Below are positions 26,668 to 37,353 of a DNA stretch of 64,000 nucleotides, in pieces. The number at the start of each line of letters is the position of its first letter. The stretch's first letter is position 1. The stretch comes from Streptomyces sp. NRRL S-118 (GTDB lineage Bacteria > Actinomycetota > Actinomycetes > Streptomycetales > Streptomycetaceae), in NCBI RefSeq assembly GCF_000716335.1, contig NZ_KL591006.1:213330-277329 (forward strand), in the 5' to 3' direction. Both the position numbers and the translations under genes were made by a program. Below the pieces are notes generated by a model. It made no database searches. It was not told the origin of the DNA and saw nothing but the letters and a program-made list of their open reading frames with translations.

Positions 26668-26697
26668 AGGCCCCGGACCGCGACAGGTCCGGGGCCT
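26668..26697. terminator. Bidirectional terminator
   Basis: Twelve-base arms AGGCCCCGGACC and GGTCCGGGGCCT around a 6-base loop between two convergent genes. Confidence 0.78.
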
Positions 26698-26716
26698 CGC
26701 CCCTGGCAGGCGGCCC

Positions 26717-27700
26717 TCAGCCGTACCGGCTGAACAGCGCCTGCAGATACTCCTCCAGGCGGTGGGCGAGCACGGCCGGGGTCAGGTCCACCCGCCCCAG
26801 ATCCCGCCACGGCCCGGCCACCTTCTCCGCGTCCGGCGCGAAAGCGAGTGCGTCCAGAAGGCGCCAGTACAGGTGATCGGCCGGATCGTCGCTGATCGCG
26901 CCCCCGGCCGCCAGGTAGTGGTCCACCAGCCGCATACCGGCAGGGACCCCGTGCAGCAGCGCCAGCGCGGTGGAACAGTGGGCCACGTCCAGGTCGGCGG
27001 GCCCCCAGGATGTCTCGACCCAGTCGACGACACCGGTGATCACCAGATCGGCACCGTGCCCGCCGAACAGCACGTTGCCGGGGTGGAAGTCGCGGTGCAG
27101 GAAGCAGGGCCGGTGGGCGGGCGGATCACGCCGGATGACCTCCACGGCACGCGACCACAACTCCGGCCCTACCGTCCCGACCGGGACCTGCACCCGCTCG
27201 GGACTCGTCCACGCCTGGTACGCACGCGGCCGGTCGCGCTCCGGTACGGGCATCGCGTGCAGCGCCGCCAGCTGCCGGGCCAGGAGCCCGGTCCTCCGCT
27301 CGACGTCGTCCTCGTCGAGCCGCACACTCCCGGGAAGCAGCGACATCAGCAGCGAAGGATGATCACAGTGCTCCGCCGCGGCGTCCACGCCCCACAGGGA
27401 CGCCGCCGGCACGTCCGTACCGGCGAGCAGACCGAGGACGCCGGCCTCGCGGGTGAGGAGCCCGACCGCGTGCTTCACGTAGAAGGGCTTGACGAACGAC
27501 CGCAGCACCAGCGAGTACGGCGCCCCTCGCCCCTCGATGTCGAGACGCCGCATCCAGGACGTCCACCCGCCCCGCAGCTCCGCGACCGCGCGTATGCGGT
27601 CCCCGGGGGGCAGTCTCCGCTCCACCCATGCCCGGGTGCTGTCCCAACTGCGGCCGTCCGCCGCGCTGTCCACCACCGCGATGCCCTCGTCCCCAGCCAT
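26717..27700 (-). CDS. Aminoglycoside phosphotransferase-fold kinase
   Basis: About 327 residues with an APH/choline kinase fold: GGWTSWMRRLDI glycine-rich start, catalytic loop FLHRDFHPGNVLF near residue 205, and metal Asp in GVVDWVETSWGPADLDVAHC near 225. The small-molecule substrate is unknown, and a resistance role cannot be inferred. I use ATG 27700 (MAGDEGIAVV); GTG 27733 is possible, and neither has a clear ribosome site. Confidence 0.82.
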   Translation of the reverse strand: MAGDEGIAVVDSAADGRSWDSTRAWVERRLPPGDRIRAVAELRGGWTSWMRRLDIEGRGAPYSLVLRSFVKPFYVKHAVGLLTREAGVLGLLAGTDVPAASLWGVDAAAEHCDHPSLLMSLLPGSVRLDEDDVERRTGLLARQLAALHAMPVPERDRPRAYQAWTSPERVQVPVGTVGPELWSRAVEVIRRDPPAHRPCFLHRDFHPGNVLFGGHGADLVITGVVDWVETSWGPADLDVAHCSTALALLHGVPAGMRLVDHYLAAGGAISDDPADHLYWRLLDALAFAPDAEKVAGPWRDLGRVDLTPAVLAHRLEEYLQALFSRYG

Positions 27701-27743
27701 GGGAGCAGCGTAGTGATCGGCAGGGAGCACCACGGGGAAAGCC

Positions 27744-27778
27744 GAAGACCCCCCCGCCGTGATCGGCGAGGGGTCTTC
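27744..27778 (-). terminator. Terminator of tRNA-Thr
   Basis: Outer arms GAAGACCCC and GGGGTCTTC and inner arms GCCG and CGGC around TGAT, immediately after the tRNA in its direction of transcription, followed by CTTTCCCC. Confidence 0.75.
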
Positions 27779-27782
27779 ACCT

Positions 27783-27859
27783 TGGAGCCCCCTGTCGGGT
27801 TCGAACCGACGACCCCCGCTTTACAAGAGCGGTGCTCTGGCCAGCTGAGCTAAGGAGGC
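27783..27859 (-). tRNA. tRNA-Thr (anticodon TGT)
   Basis: 77 bases with encoded CCA. The acceptor 5' strand GCCTCCT pairs with AGGGGGC; D arms GCTC and GAGC; anticodon stem CCGCT/AGCGG with loop CTTGTAA (anticodon TGT, reading ACA and ACG-family codons); T arm GTCGG-TTCGAAC-CCGAC. It is a single gene, not in an array. Confidence 0.96.
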
Positions 27860-27969
27860 ACTCCGCACGAGTGTAGCCGGACACCGGGTCCCTTCGGGTC
27901 GGAAATTCGCCGTCCTCGAACTACTGACAGACGGCATTCCGCCAGGTAGCGTCACCCGGAGTTCACTCG

Positions 27970-27985
27970 CGTGGACTAGACCCAT
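27970..27985 (+). promoter_or_regulatory. DasR operator (dre) upstream of msiK
   Basis: CGTGGACTAGACCCAT matches the dre consensus at 12 of 16 positions, 58 bases before the msiK start, and contains the same 12-mer GTGGACTAGACC as the nagK site. Confidence 0.72.
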
Positions 27986-28043
27986 CCATTCCTTCCACTC
28001 GGATCGTCCGGCACGTTCCTGCCGGTGAAGGGACCGCATCACC

Positions 28044-29144
<1,101 letters not shown>

Positions 29145-29179
29145 CGCCGCGCCGCGGTACCGACCGCGGTAAAACTCGT

Positions 29180-29211
29180 ACACGGCCCCGCACTTCGGTG
29201 CGGGGCCGTGT
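29180..29211 (+). terminator. Terminator of msiK
   Basis: Fourteen-base perfect arms starting ACACGGCCCC closed by a TTCG tetraloop, 35 bases after the msiK stop. Confidence 0.9.
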
Positions 29212-29364
29212 GCGTACCTTGATCACGGTTGTCGACAAATACCCCGGCACTCCGGTCAATTCGGACGCGTTCGTCAACTGCTGATTCGAAAAGGAGCATC
29301 GAACCATCCCTCGAGAGGGTGACTAAATGTCTCCAAATCATCACCGGCCGCTACGCTCACGTCC

Positions 29365-29778
29365 GTGACCCACACAGCACGCCGCATCGGCCGCACTCTC
29401 GCCCTCGTCCTGCCCGTCGTCCTGGTGCTCTCCGGAACTCTCGCGGTCACCAGTGTCCCGTGGGCCGGCAGCCGTCCCGAGTCGCAGTTGCTCACCGCGT
29501 CCTCGGAGAACGTCTCGGTACGGGCCAAGTCCCGTGCCCCGCAGGATATTCTGCGTGACCGCCTCCTCGCACAGCTTCAGGAGGAAAGCCCCGGGGCCGC
29601 GCTGACCGGCCTGCAGCGCGCGGTGGAGGAGCGTCCGTCGCTCGCCCGTCACTGCATGTCGATCGCCCGCGCGCTCGGCCGCGCCGCCGTCCTGCACTAC
29701 GGGCCCGTACGCGCCCAGTCGTTCTCCCGCCCCGTCTGTGACACGTCGTACGCGTCCGGTGTCGCGCGCGAGAGCTGA
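29365..29778 (+). CDS. Small exported hypothetical protein
   Basis: A 137-residue protein with an N-terminal hydrophobic helix (RRIGRTLALVLPVVLVLSGTLAV) that looks like a signal or anchor, and a helical remainder (QDILRDRLLAQLQEESPGAALTGLQRAVEERPSLARHCMSIARALGRAAV). Two cysteines (CMSIA and VCDTSY) could pair. No known domain. A TACGCT hexamer 7 bases before GTG 29365 suggests a leaderless transcript. It overlaps the next gene by one base (TGATG), so the two are coupled. Confidence 0.7.
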   Translation: MTHTARRIGRTLALVLPVVLVLSGTLAVTSVPWAGSRPESQLLTASSENVSVRAKSRAPQDILRDRLLAQLQEESPGAALTGLQRAVEERPSLARHCMSIARALGRAAVLHYGPVRAQSFSRPVCDTSYASGVARES

Positions 29779-30497
29779 TGGACCACGCTCCTCCGACGCA
29801 GGCCGTGATCCTGGCCGGAGGCCAGGGCTCGCGCCTGCGCCCGTACACCGATGACCGCCCCAAGCCGATGGTCGAGATCCCGGGAACCGGGACCCCGATC
29901 ATCGGCCATCAGCTTTCCTGGCTGGCCGCGGAGGGCGTCACGCACGCCGTCGTCTCCTGCGGCCATCTCGCGGCCGTCCTCCAGCAGTGGCTGGAGACGG
30001 CCGAACTGCCGTTGCGCGTCACCACGGTCGTCGAACCCGAGCCGCTGGGCCGGGGCGGCGGCCTGAAGTACGCGGCCGCGCACCTGCCGCTGCCCGACGA
30101 GCCGTGGTACGCGACGAACGGGGACATCTGGACGCGCTTCTCGCTGCGTGAGATGGCCGCGTTCCACACCGAGCGGGACGCCACCGCCACGCTGGCGCTG
30201 GCACGGCCCCGTATCCCCTGGGGAGCCGTCGAGACCGACGCCTTCGGGCACATCACCGACTTCATCGAGTCGCCGCCGTCCCCGTATCTGATCAATGCGG
30301 GGGTGTACGTCTTCTCCCCCGCCTTCACCGGCCTGTTGCCGGAGGTGGGCGACCACGAGCGCACCACGTTCCCGTGGCTGGCGCGCGACCGGCGCCTGGC
30401 GGGCTTTCCGCTGCCGCAGGGCGCGTACTGGCGTGCCATCGATACGGCGAAGGACCTCGCGGAGGCGGCGAAGGAGCTGGCCTCGTACGGCTCGTGA
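29778..30497 (+). CDS. Sugar nucleotidyltransferase (mannose-1-phosphate guanylyltransferase-like)
   Basis: A 239-residue NTP_transferase protein with one Rossmann-like domain: AVILAGGQGSRLRPYTDDRPKPM near residue 8, PLGRGGGLKYAAAHL near 95, metal Asp in ATNGDIWTRF, and AGVYVFSP. It lacks a left-handed helix domain, so it is not a bifunctional GlmU. The sugar and nucleotide are not determined. Confidence 0.85.
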   Translation: MDHAPPTQAVILAGGQGSRLRPYTDDRPKPMVEIPGTGTPIIGHQLSWLAAEGVTHAVVSCGHLAAVLQQWLETAELPLRVTTVVEPEPLGRGGGLKYAAAHLPLPDEPWYATNGDIWTRFSLREMAAFHTERDATATLALARPRIPWGAVETDAFGHITDFIESPPSPYLINAGVYVFSPAFTGLLPEVGDHERTTFPWLARDRRLAGFPLPQGAYWRAIDTAKDLAEAAKELASYGS

Positions 30498-30540
30498 GAG
30501 CCGCTCCTCGCACAGGCGCACAACACAACACGGCACAGCG

Positions 30541-30584
30541 CAGCAGGAGGGCCGGTCACCCGGGGGTGACCGGCCCTCCTGCTG
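30541..30584. terminator. Strong bidirectional terminator
   Basis: Twenty-base perfect arms beginning CAGCAGGAGGGCC with a 4-base loop, between the convergent nucleotidyltransferase and DoxX genes. Confidence 0.88.
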
Positions 30585-30596
30585 GGGGCGTACGGC

Positions 30597-32189
30597 TCAG
30601 CCGAGCAGGCCGCCGATCGGGTTGCGGTTCCCGCCGGTCGAGCTGCCGCCGTCGTCGGAGCCGCCCGAGCCGTTGTTGTCGGAGCCGCCGGTGCCACCGC
30701 CGCCGGAACTGCCGGTGCTGCCGCTGGAGGACGGGCCGGCGCTGCTGGACGGCGGGTCCACGGGCTGGGGCTGCTCCGGGGGCTGCTGACCGATGCCCTG
30801 CGTGGCGGTCGGCCGCTGCTCCTCCATGCGCTCGGTCTCCTGGACGCTCCCGGCCGGTGACGACTCGTCGGCCGACGGGCTCGTGGAGGTCGACGCCGAC
30901 GGCTCGGGCCGGCGGCTCGAGCTCTCACGGGAGGCGGGGGACCGGGTGCCGGGCTCCTGCGGGAGGGGCTGGCCGGGGAGGTGGTTGGTCGGGTCGTCGT
31001 TCGGCCCGGGCACGGTGACCATCTCCGTGGAGCGGACGGCTCCGCCGAGCACCGAGCCGATGAGGAGGGTCAGGCCGACCACGACGGCCGCCACGACGGC
31101 GCCGCGCCGCAGGACGCGGCGGCGCAGGTCCCACAGGGCGGAGCGGGGGCCGAGCGTGCGCCATGCCTCGCCCGCGAGGCGGCCGTCGATGGAGTAGACG
31201 GGCGCACCGGCGATGATCAGCGGCGACCAGGCGGCGAGGTAGACGATGTCGGGCGCGTCGTACGCGGGGACGGTGCGCCAGCTGACGGTGAGGATGAGCG
31301 CGGCGGACAGGAGCGCGCCGAAGACGGCGGCCACCCGCTGCCAGAGGCCGAGGACGGTCAGCACGCCGACGACGACCTGGGCGAAGGCGACGGTCAGTCC
31401 GGCGCCGACGGGGTGGGCGAGGGCGAAGTCGCGCAGCGGTTCGGCGGCCGGCCAGGGGTGGAGGGAGGTGAGCCAGCTGACCATGGAGCCGCGCTCGCCG
31501 CCGTCGAAGTAGACGGGGTCGCAGAGCTTGCCCATGCCGGCGTAGATGGAGATGAAGCCGAGGAAGACGCGCAGGGGCAGCAGGACGACGCCGAGGTTCA
31601 TGCGGCGGCCGGGGTAGTACGCGTGCCGCTGGGCGGCGGCGCTGTCGGCGTACTCGGCGGCGCGGGCCGCGGCGCGTGCGGCGGGAGGCGCGACGTCGCG
31701 CTCGGGCCGGGGCGCGTAGCCGTGGGGCGGGGTGCCGTCCTCGTCACGCCGGCCGTAGGGGACGCGCTGGTACTCGTCGTAGGCGCTCTCGGCGCGCCGC
31801 ATGGGCGGCAGGAGCGGCGTGGGCATGGTGTCGTCGGTGAGGTCGAGGCGCGGGATGACCTGGGTGGCGCCGGCGTCGCGCGACGGGTCGAGGGTGTCCA
31901 CGATGGCGGATTCGCGTACGGCTTGGAGCAGGCCGGTCGCTCCGGGGTCCCCGGGCGAGGACTTGCCGCTCCACACGACGGGCGCCCGCCGTCGTCCCCC
32001 CGCGCCGCCCGTGCTCATGGCGGGTACGCGGCTGGTTTCGGCGAACCGAGGCTTCTTCACCGGGGCGAGCTGCACCCGGAAACTGGCGTGGTTCACGATG
32101 ACCTGCGCGGGATCGCAATCCACCTTGACCATGCTCAACGCAGGCTGATCGTCGAACCCGGGCCGGGGCGTTCTGGTGTCCACACTCAT
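30597..32189 (-). CDS. DoxX-family membrane protein with long disordered ends
   Basis: A 530-residue protein. Residues 1-190 are a cytoplasmic, low-complexity region; 195-330 form the four-helix DoxX domain (LGVVLLPLRVFLGFISIYAGMGKL, then GLTVAFAQVVVGVLTVLGLW); another helix at about 365-390 is followed by a Ser/Gly/Pro-rich tail of about 130 residues (PSSSGSTGSSGGGGTGGS). DoxX proteins are linked to quinone or thiol redox in membranes. The tail is unusual in length and probably lies outside the cell. The electron partner is unknown. Confidence 0.78.
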   Translation of the reverse strand: MSVDTRTPRPGFDDQPALSMVKVDCDPAQVIVNHASFRVQLAPVKKPRFAETSRVPAMSTGGAGGRRRAPVVWSGKSSPGDPGATGLLQAVRESAIVDTLDPSRDAGATQVIPRLDLTDDTMPTPLLPPMRRAESAYDEYQRVPYGRRDEDGTPPHGYAPRPERDVAPPAARAAARAAEYADSAAAQRHAYYPGRRMNLGVVLLPLRVFLGFISIYAGMGKLCDPVYFDGGERGSMVSWLTSLHPWPAAEPLRDFALAHPVGAGLTVAFAQVVVGVLTVLGLWQRVAAVFGALLSAALILTVSWRTVPAYDAPDIVYLAAWSPLIIAGAPVYSIDGRLAGEAWRTLGPRSALWDLRRRVLRRGAVVAAVVVGLTLLIGSVLGGAVRSTEMVTVPGPNDDPTNHLPGQPLPQEPGTRSPASRESSSRRPEPSASTSTSPSADESSPAGSVQETERMEEQRPTATQGIGQQPPEQPQPVDPPSSSAGPSSSGSTGSSGGGGTGGSDNNGSGGSDDGGSSTGGNRNPIGGLLG

Positions 32190-32284
32190 CTAACCGAGTG
32201 ATGCGGGGTTAGGACACTGCCTTGACGCAGGAGAAATGTCCGAGACCCGTCAAGATCATGACGGGTCCCGGAAGGTGGCGCGGA

Positions 32285-33235
32285 TCAGGCGCGGCGGCGG
32301 GCCGCCTCGTAGAGCACGACGCCGGCCGCGACGCCCGCGTTGAGGGACTCGGCGCCGCCGGGCATCGGGATGCGCACGAGGAAGTCGCAGGTCTCGCCGA
32401 CCAGTCGGGACAGGCCCTTGCCCTCGCTGCCGACGACGATGACGACCGGGCCGCCGAGGGCCTCCAGCTCGCCGACCTCGGTGTCGCCGTCCGCGGCCAG
32501 GCCGACGACGGTGATGCCGGCCTTCTGGTACGCCTCCAGGGCGCGGGTGAGGTTGGTGGCGCGGGCGACCGGGGTGCGGGCGGCGGTGCCCGCGGCGGTC
32601 TTCCAGGCGCCGGCGGTCATGCCGGCCGCGCGGCGCTCGGGGACGACCACGCCGTGGCCGCCGAAGGCGGAGACGGAGCGGACGACGGCGCCGAGGTTGC
32701 GCGGGTCGGTGACGCCGTCGAGGGCGACGATCAGCGGGTCCTCGCCGTCGTCGAAGGCGGCGGCGGCCAGGTCCTCGGGGTGGGCGTACTCGTACGGCGG
32801 GACCTGGAGGACGAGGCCCTGGTGGTTGAGGCCGTTCGTCATCCGGTCGAGCTCGGCGCGGGGGGCCTCCATGAGGTTGATCCCGCCGCGGTCGGCCGCG
32901 AGCTTGAGCGCGTCGCGCACCCGCTCGTCGTTGTCGATGAACTGCTGGACGTACAGGGTCGTCGCGGGGACGCCGTCGCGCAGGGCCTCGAAGACGGGGT
33001 TGCGGCCGACGACCATCTCGGACAGGCCCTTGCCGCCGCGGCGGGCGACCTGGCGGCGGTGCGCCTGCTTGGCCTTGGCGTTGGCGACGCGGTTCTTCAC
33101 ATGGCCCTTGCGGGCGGACGCGGGCGGCGTGGGGCCCTTGCCTTCCAGGCCCCGGCGCCGCTGGCCACCGCTGCCGACCGTCGCGCCCTTCTTGTTGGAC
33201 GTGCGGCGGTTCCTGCGCTGGCTGTTCCCGGCCAT
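32285..33235 (-). CDS. rlmB: 23S rRNA 2'-O-ribose methyltransferase (TrmH/RlmB, SpoU class)
   Basis: SPOUT methyltransferase of 316 residues, acting on rRNA ribose with SAM. A basic N-terminal extension of about 75 residues ([14 protein letters not shown]...) precedes the substrate-binding domain ([20 protein letters not shown]) and the knotted domain with [39 protein letters not shown] and [22 protein letters not shown]. It follows cysS in the same direction, as in many actinobacteria. Confidence 0.9.
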   Translation of the reverse strand: MAGNSQRRNRRTSNKKGATVGSGGQRRRGLEGKGPTPPASARKGHVKNRVANAKAKQAHRRQVARRGGKGLSEMVVGRNPVFEALRDGVPATTLYVQQFIDNDERVRDALKLAADRGGINLMEAPRAELDRMTNGLNHQGLVLQVPPYEYAHPEDLAAAAFDDGEDPLIVALDGVTDPRNLGAVVRSVSAFGGHGVVVPERRAAGMTAGAWKTAAGTAARTPVARATNLTRALEAYQKAGITVVGLAADGDTEVGELEALGGPVVIVVGSEGKGLSRLVGETCDFLVRIPMPGGAESLNAGVAAGVVLYEAARRRA

Positions 33236-33309
33236 GAGCTACCTACTTCGTGTGTCCGCGGATTGCGGGTGGTGCGTACGTACGTCTCTATGAAGTGTGC
33301 CGCGTGGGC

Positions 33310-34707
33310 TCAGCGGGTGCCGAGCGTCCACCGCGGGCCGTCGGGGCCGTCCTCGATGGCGAGGCCGGACTGGCCGAGCTGGTCGCGGATCGCGTCGGCC
33401 GTCGCCCAGTCCTTGCGGGCCCGGGCGGACTCGCGCTGGTCGAGGACCATGCGGACGAGGCTGTCGACCACGCCGTGGAGGTCCTCGCCGCGGTCGGACT
33501 CGACGGCCCACTGCGGGTCGAGCGGGTCGAGACCGAGGACGCCGAGCATGGCGCGGACCTCGGCGAGGCGCTCCACGGCGGCTTCCTTGTCGTCGGCGGC
33601 CAGGGCGCTGTTGCCCTGGCGGACGGTGGTGTGGATGACCGCGAGCGCCTGCGGGACGCCCAGGTCGTCGTCCATCGCCTCGGCGAAGGCGGGCGGGACC
33701 TCGGCGGCGGGCTCGACGGTCTTGCCGGTCTTCTCCACCACGCGCTGGATGAAGCCCTCGATGCGCGCGAAGGCGGACTCCGCCTCGCGCAGCGCCTCCT
33801 CGCTGTACTCGATCATCGACCGGTAGTGCGGGGTGCCGAGGTAGTAGCGCAGGACGATGGGGCGCCACTGCTTGACCATCTCGCTGACGAGGACGGAGTT
33901 GCCGAGCGACTTCGACATCTTCTCGCCGCTCATGGTCACCCAGGCGTTGTGCACCCAGTAGCGGGCGAAGTCGTCGCCGTACGCCTTGGCCTGGGCGATC
34001 TCGTTCTCGTGGTGCGGGAAGACCAGGTCGAGTCCGCCGCCGTGGATGTCGAAGGCGGAGCCGAGGTACTTGTGCGCCATGGCCGAGCACTCCAGGTGCC
34101 AGCCGGGGCGGCCGCGGCCCCACGGCGTCTCCCAGTCGGGCTCGCCGGGCTTGGTGGCCTTCCACATGGCGAAGTCGCGGGGGTCGCGCTTGCCGGAGAC
34201 GCCTTCGTCGGGCTGGCGCAGATCGTCGATGTCCTGGTTGGACAGCGACAGGTACGCGGGGAAGGAGCGGACGTCGAAGTAGACGCTGCCGTCGGCGACG
34301 TAGGCGTGACCGCGCTCGATGAGACCGCGCATCATCTCGACCATCTCGGGGACGTGTCCGGTGGCGCGCGGCTCGTAGGTGGGCGGGAGGCAGCCGAGCG
34401 CCTCGTACCCGTCGTTGAACGCGCGCTCGTTCTCGTACCCGATCGCCCACCAGGGGCGGCCCTGGTCGGCGGACTTGGTGATGATCTTGTCGTCGATGTC
34501 CGTGACGTTGCGGACGAACGTGACCTGGTGGCCGCGGTACTCGAACCAGCGGCGCAGGATGTCGAAGTTCAGCCCGGACCGGATGTGCCCGATGTGGGGT
34601 GCCGCCTGCACGGTGGCGCCACAGAGGTAGATCGAGACGTGGCCCGGCGTGAGCGGGGTGAAGTCGCGGATCTGCCGGGCGCTGGTGTCGTACAGACGAA
34701 TAGTCAC
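33310..34707 (-). CDS. cysS: Cysteinyl-tRNA synthetase
   Basis: Class I synthetase, 465 residues. The HIGH-type motif is within [17 protein letters not shown] near residue 30, with the zinc cysteine first; further zinc ligands occur in WHLECSAMA and [17 protein letters not shown]; the second signature KMSKSLGN is near residue 268; the C-terminal helix bundle carries a DALR-like end. It is preferred over the mycothiol ligase MshC because the ispF-ispD-carD neighbourhood is the usual CysS context. GTG 34707 is the start. Confidence 0.93.
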   Translation of the reverse strand: MTIRLYDTSARQIRDFTPLTPGHVSIYLCGATVQAAPHIGHIRSGLNFDILRRWFEYRGHQVTFVRNVTDIDDKIITKSADQGRPWWAIGYENERAFNDGYEALGCLPPTYEPRATGHVPEMVEMMRGLIERGHAYVADGSVYFDVRSFPAYLSLSNQDIDDLRQPDEGVSGKRDPRDFAMWKATKPGEPDWETPWGRGRPGWHLECSAMAHKYLGSAFDIHGGGLDLVFPHHENEIAQAKAYGDDFARYWVHNAWVTMSGEKMSKSLGNSVLVSEMVKQWRPIVLRYYLGTPHYRSMIEYSEEALREAESAFARIEGFIQRVVEKTGKTVEPAAEVPPAFAEAMDDDLGVPQALAVIHTTVRQGNSALAADDKEAAVERLAEVRAMLGVLGLDPLDPQWAVESDRGEDLHGVVDSLVRMVLDQRESARARKDWATADAIRDQLGQSGLAIEDGPDGPRWTLGTR

Positions 34708-34763
34708 CCCTCCAGGGTAGTGGGCCGGGGCCAGTGCCCTGTGCCCGTACGGCGAACAGTGGC

Positions 34764-35252
34764 TCAGGCGTTGCGGACGAGGAGTGCCGTGGCGATGGCG
34801 GCGAGCCCCTCGGCGCGGCCGGTCAGCCCGAGACCGTCGGTCGTCGTGCCGGACACGGCCACGGGGGCGCCGGCCGCCGCGCTCAGTGCCTTCTGCGCCT
34901 CGTCGCGCCGCTTGCCGATCTTCGGGCGTACGCCGATGACCTGGACGGCGATGTTGCCGATCTCGAAGCCCTCGGCGCGGACGATCCTGGCGGCCTCGGC
35001 GAGCAGCGTGACGCCGGAGGCGCCGGACCACTCGGGGCGCGAGGTGCCGAAGTGCGCGCCGAGGTCGCCGATGCCGGCCGCGGAGAACAGGGCGTCGCAG
35101 GCGGCGTGGGCGGCGACGTCGCCGTCGGAGTGCCCGGCGAGCCCGTAACCGTCGGAGTCCTCCCAGAGCAGGCCCGCGCACCACAGCTCGCGGCCCTTCT
35201 CGAAGGCGTGGACGTCGGTGCCGATACCGACGCTGGGGAGGCTAGAAGCCAT
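34764..35252 (-). CDS. ispF: 2-C-methyl-D-erythritol 2,4-cyclodiphosphate synthase
   Basis: Fifth enzyme of the MEP isoprenoid pathway; forms the cyclic diphosphate from CDP-methylerythritol phosphate. 162 residues: [12 protein letters not shown] with the zinc Asp-x-His near residue 11, [18 protein letters not shown] near 40, IGDLGAHF near 60 and [15 protein letters not shown] at the C-terminus. It overlaps ispD by 11 bases, so translation is coupled. Confidence 0.96.
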   Translation of the reverse strand: MASSLPSVGIGTDVHAFEKGRELWCAGLLWEDSDGYGLAGHSDGDVAAHAACDALFSAAGIGDLGAHFGTSRPEWSGASGVTLLAEAARIVRAEGFEIGNIAVQVIGVRPKIGKRRDEAQKALSAAAGAPVAVSGTTTDGLGLTGRAEGLAAIATALLVRNA

Positions 35253-35988
35253 CGGTGGCCCTCCTGCGGGCGAGTACGGCCTCGGCGAGGACGAGGTCGA
35301 GCGGGCGGGTCACCTTGAACGCCTCCTCGTGACCGGGGACGACCACGACGGGCAGGCCGAGCTGCTCGACCAGGCCGGCGTCGTCGGTGACGTCACCGGT
35401 GGCGGTCCCGTGCGCGCGCAGGAGCGTGTCGCGGTCGAAGCCCTGCGGGGTCTGCACGGCGCGGAGCGTGGCTCGCTCGGGGGTGGCGACGACCGGTTCC
35501 GGCTCGCCCTTCTCGCGCGGCTCGACCTGCTTGACGGTGTCGGCGAGCGGGAGCGCGGGCACGACGGCGACGGCACCGTCCCGTACGGCCTCGACGACCG
35601 CGTCGACGGTGTCGACGGGCACGAGGGGGCGGGCGGCGTCGTGGACGAGGACGGTGGTGATGCCTGCGGGCAGGGCGTCCAGGCCGAGGCGGACGGATTC
35701 CTGGCGGGTCTCGCCGCCGGGCACGACGAGGTAGTCGGTCCGCTCGGGCAGCGCGTGCGTGTCGAGGAGGTTCTTGACCTCGCCGGCCCCGTCGGGCGGG
35801 GCGACCACGACGACCAGGGAGACCGCGCGGGAGGCCGCCATGGCGCGGACCGCGTGGATGAGCATGGGCGTGCCGTTCAGCGCGCGCAGCGCTTTGGGCG
35901 CGCCGGGGCCGAGCCGTACGCCCCGGCCCGCCGCGGGGATCACGGCGGCGGTGCGGGTTACGGGTGCGGGGCCTGCTTCGTCTGACAT
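35242..35988 (-). CDS. ispD: 2-C-methyl-D-erythritol 4-phosphate cytidylyltransferase
   Basis: Third MEP-pathway enzyme; joins CTP to methylerythritol phosphate. Motifs: [14 protein letters not shown] with the CTP loop, [50 protein letters not shown] and [14 protein letters not shown] 35988 is used because GGAG lies 8 bases upstream; GTG 35997 is an in-frame alternative. It lies 291 bases downstream of carD, and that gap holds no gene that I can support. Confidence 0.95.
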   Translation of the reverse strand: MSDEAGPAPVTRTAAVIPAAGRGVRLGPGAPKALRALNGTPMLIHAVRAMAASRAVSLVVVVAPPDGAGEVKNLLDTHALPERTDYLVVPGGETRQESVRLGLDALPAGITTVLVHDAARPLVPVDTVDAVVEAVRDGAVAVVPALPLADTVKQVEPREKGEPEPVVATPERATLRAVQTPQGFDRDTLLRAHGTATGDVTDDAGLVEQLGLPVVVVPGHEEAFKVTRPLDLVLAEAVLARRRATDGF

Positions 35989-36279
35989 CGGTTGCACTCC
36001 GGCAGGTTTGTTGACTCGGCCGATCTGGGTATGGCCTCAAGCGACGGCGACGCCTTGACCGGACCCTTCCGTGACCCTGGTCGAGCGGGCCGGGCCGCGC
36101 GGCTTCCCCGGTGTCGCCCGCGTGGTGTGGTGCCCCCGGCATGAGACATGCGCGGTGGGGTACGGGTGTACCCGGGACGGATCCGGGGGCCGGACATGCC
36201 GCAGCGCCCGGCGACGAAGCTGTGGATCAGGTGGATCACAGCAGGTCAGCGGGCACCGCGGCATCGCTTGGCGTCAGCG

Positions 36280-36762
36280 TCAGGACGCGAGGACCTCGTC
36301 GAGCAGGGCCTCGGCCTTGTCCTCGTTCGTGTTCTCGGCGAGTGCGAGTTCGCTCACCAGGATCTGGCGCGCCTTGGCCAGCATGCGCTTCTCTCCGGCG
36401 GAGAGACCGCGCTCGCGCTCGCGGCGCCACAGGTCGCGCACTACTTCGGCGACCTTGATGACATCGCCGGAGGCGAGCTTCTCGAGATTTGCCTTGTAGC
36501 GACGGGACCAGTTCGTCGGCTCTTCGGCGTACGGTGCACGAAGCACCTCGAAGACCCGGTCCAGCCCGTCCTGTCCGACCACATCGCGCACGCCGACGAA
36601 CTCCGCATTGTCCGCTGGCACACGAACCGTCAAGTCGCCCTGGGCGACCTTGAGCACCAAGTAGGTCTTGTCCACGCCTTTGATCTGGCGAGTTTCGATG
36701 GCCTCGATCAGCGCGGCCCCGTGATGGGGATAGACCACGGTGTCGCCAACCTTGAACGTCAT
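36280..36762 (-). CDS. carD: CarD/CdnL-type RNA polymerase-binding regulator
   Basis: A 160-residue protein that binds RNA polymerase beta and stabilises open promoters, controlling rRNA and stress genes. The N-terminal Tudor-like RNAP-interaction domain is residues 1-60 ([22 protein letters not shown]), and the C-terminal helical DNA-binding domain contains [44 protein letters not shown] with the conserved Trp that wedges into DNA. It is probably essential. GGAAGGGG precedes the ATG. Confidence 0.95.
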   Translation of the reverse strand: MTFKVGDTVVYPHHGAALIEAIETRQIKGVDKTYLVLKVAQGDLTVRVPADNAEFVGVRDVVGQDGLDRVFEVLRAPYAEEPTNWSRRYKANLEKLASGDVIKVAEVVRDLWRRERERGLSAGEKRMLAKARQILVSELALAENTNEDKAEALLDEVLAS

Positions 36763-37353
36763 GTGACAGGTACCCCTTCCGTGGCTATCCAGGGTAACAC
36801 GAGAACGGCTTCTTCTGAATGGCGTTTTCGCAGGTCAGGGCATATCTCGGGGCTTGACAACACGGACAGGAACGTGCTGCGGAGGGCTTGCGGAACGAGG
36901 TATTCGCAGGTGGGAGCCACTGCGCGGGCGGGGAGAAACGGGCCCGTTACACCCATCCGGCGACAGCGCGACGCGGGTGAAACGTCCCGTTATGTCTGGT
37001 TCGAAGCGGTGAAGTTCCCGTACTCCGTTCGGACGTCGGTCACCCGCTCGGACGCACGCCCCCGAGGATTCCCGAATTGACCCGCCGATGATCACCGGGG
37101 CGTTTTCGGTAAGGAATGCGTGACGCCCGCGGAATTGATCAAGGGGTGTTATGTGAACGGCGTACGAAGCCGCACGCCGGAGGCGCGCCGCGCGCGCCGA
37201 CACGTGGCAGGGGGCGGGTCGGGTGCGGGAGCGGGTCGAGGGGTCGGTAACCTGAGCCCGCTGAGTGATCCTTAGCTCGGTCTTAGCCGTCCGTCTTCGG
37301 TCAACGGTCGTCCGTCGGCCGTCCGTCCGTACGTCCTAGGAGTTGCCGCCGCC
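36763..37353. other. Intergenic region between carD and the lipoprotein gene
   Basis: About 590 bases with lower GC than the genes around it. It should hold the two divergent promoters; a TTGACA lies at 36854 on the plus strand. I found no credible open reading frame or structured RNA in it. Confidence 0.5.

Noticed and set aside
29229..29238. Palindrome TTGTCGACAA between msiK and the next gene
   Set aside because: Ten bases only, contains a common SalI-type core, and is far from the likely promoter; too weak to call.
33310..34707. MshC (mycothiol cysteine ligase) instead of CysS
   Set aside because: Length, zinc ligands and the KMSKSLGN context fit either, but the tRNA-binding C-terminus and the ispDF-carD-rlmB neighbourhood fit CysS.
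34677..35184. N-terminal extension of cysS antisense-coupled through ispF
   Set aside because: Out-of-frame reading of ispF; cysS starts at GTG 34707.
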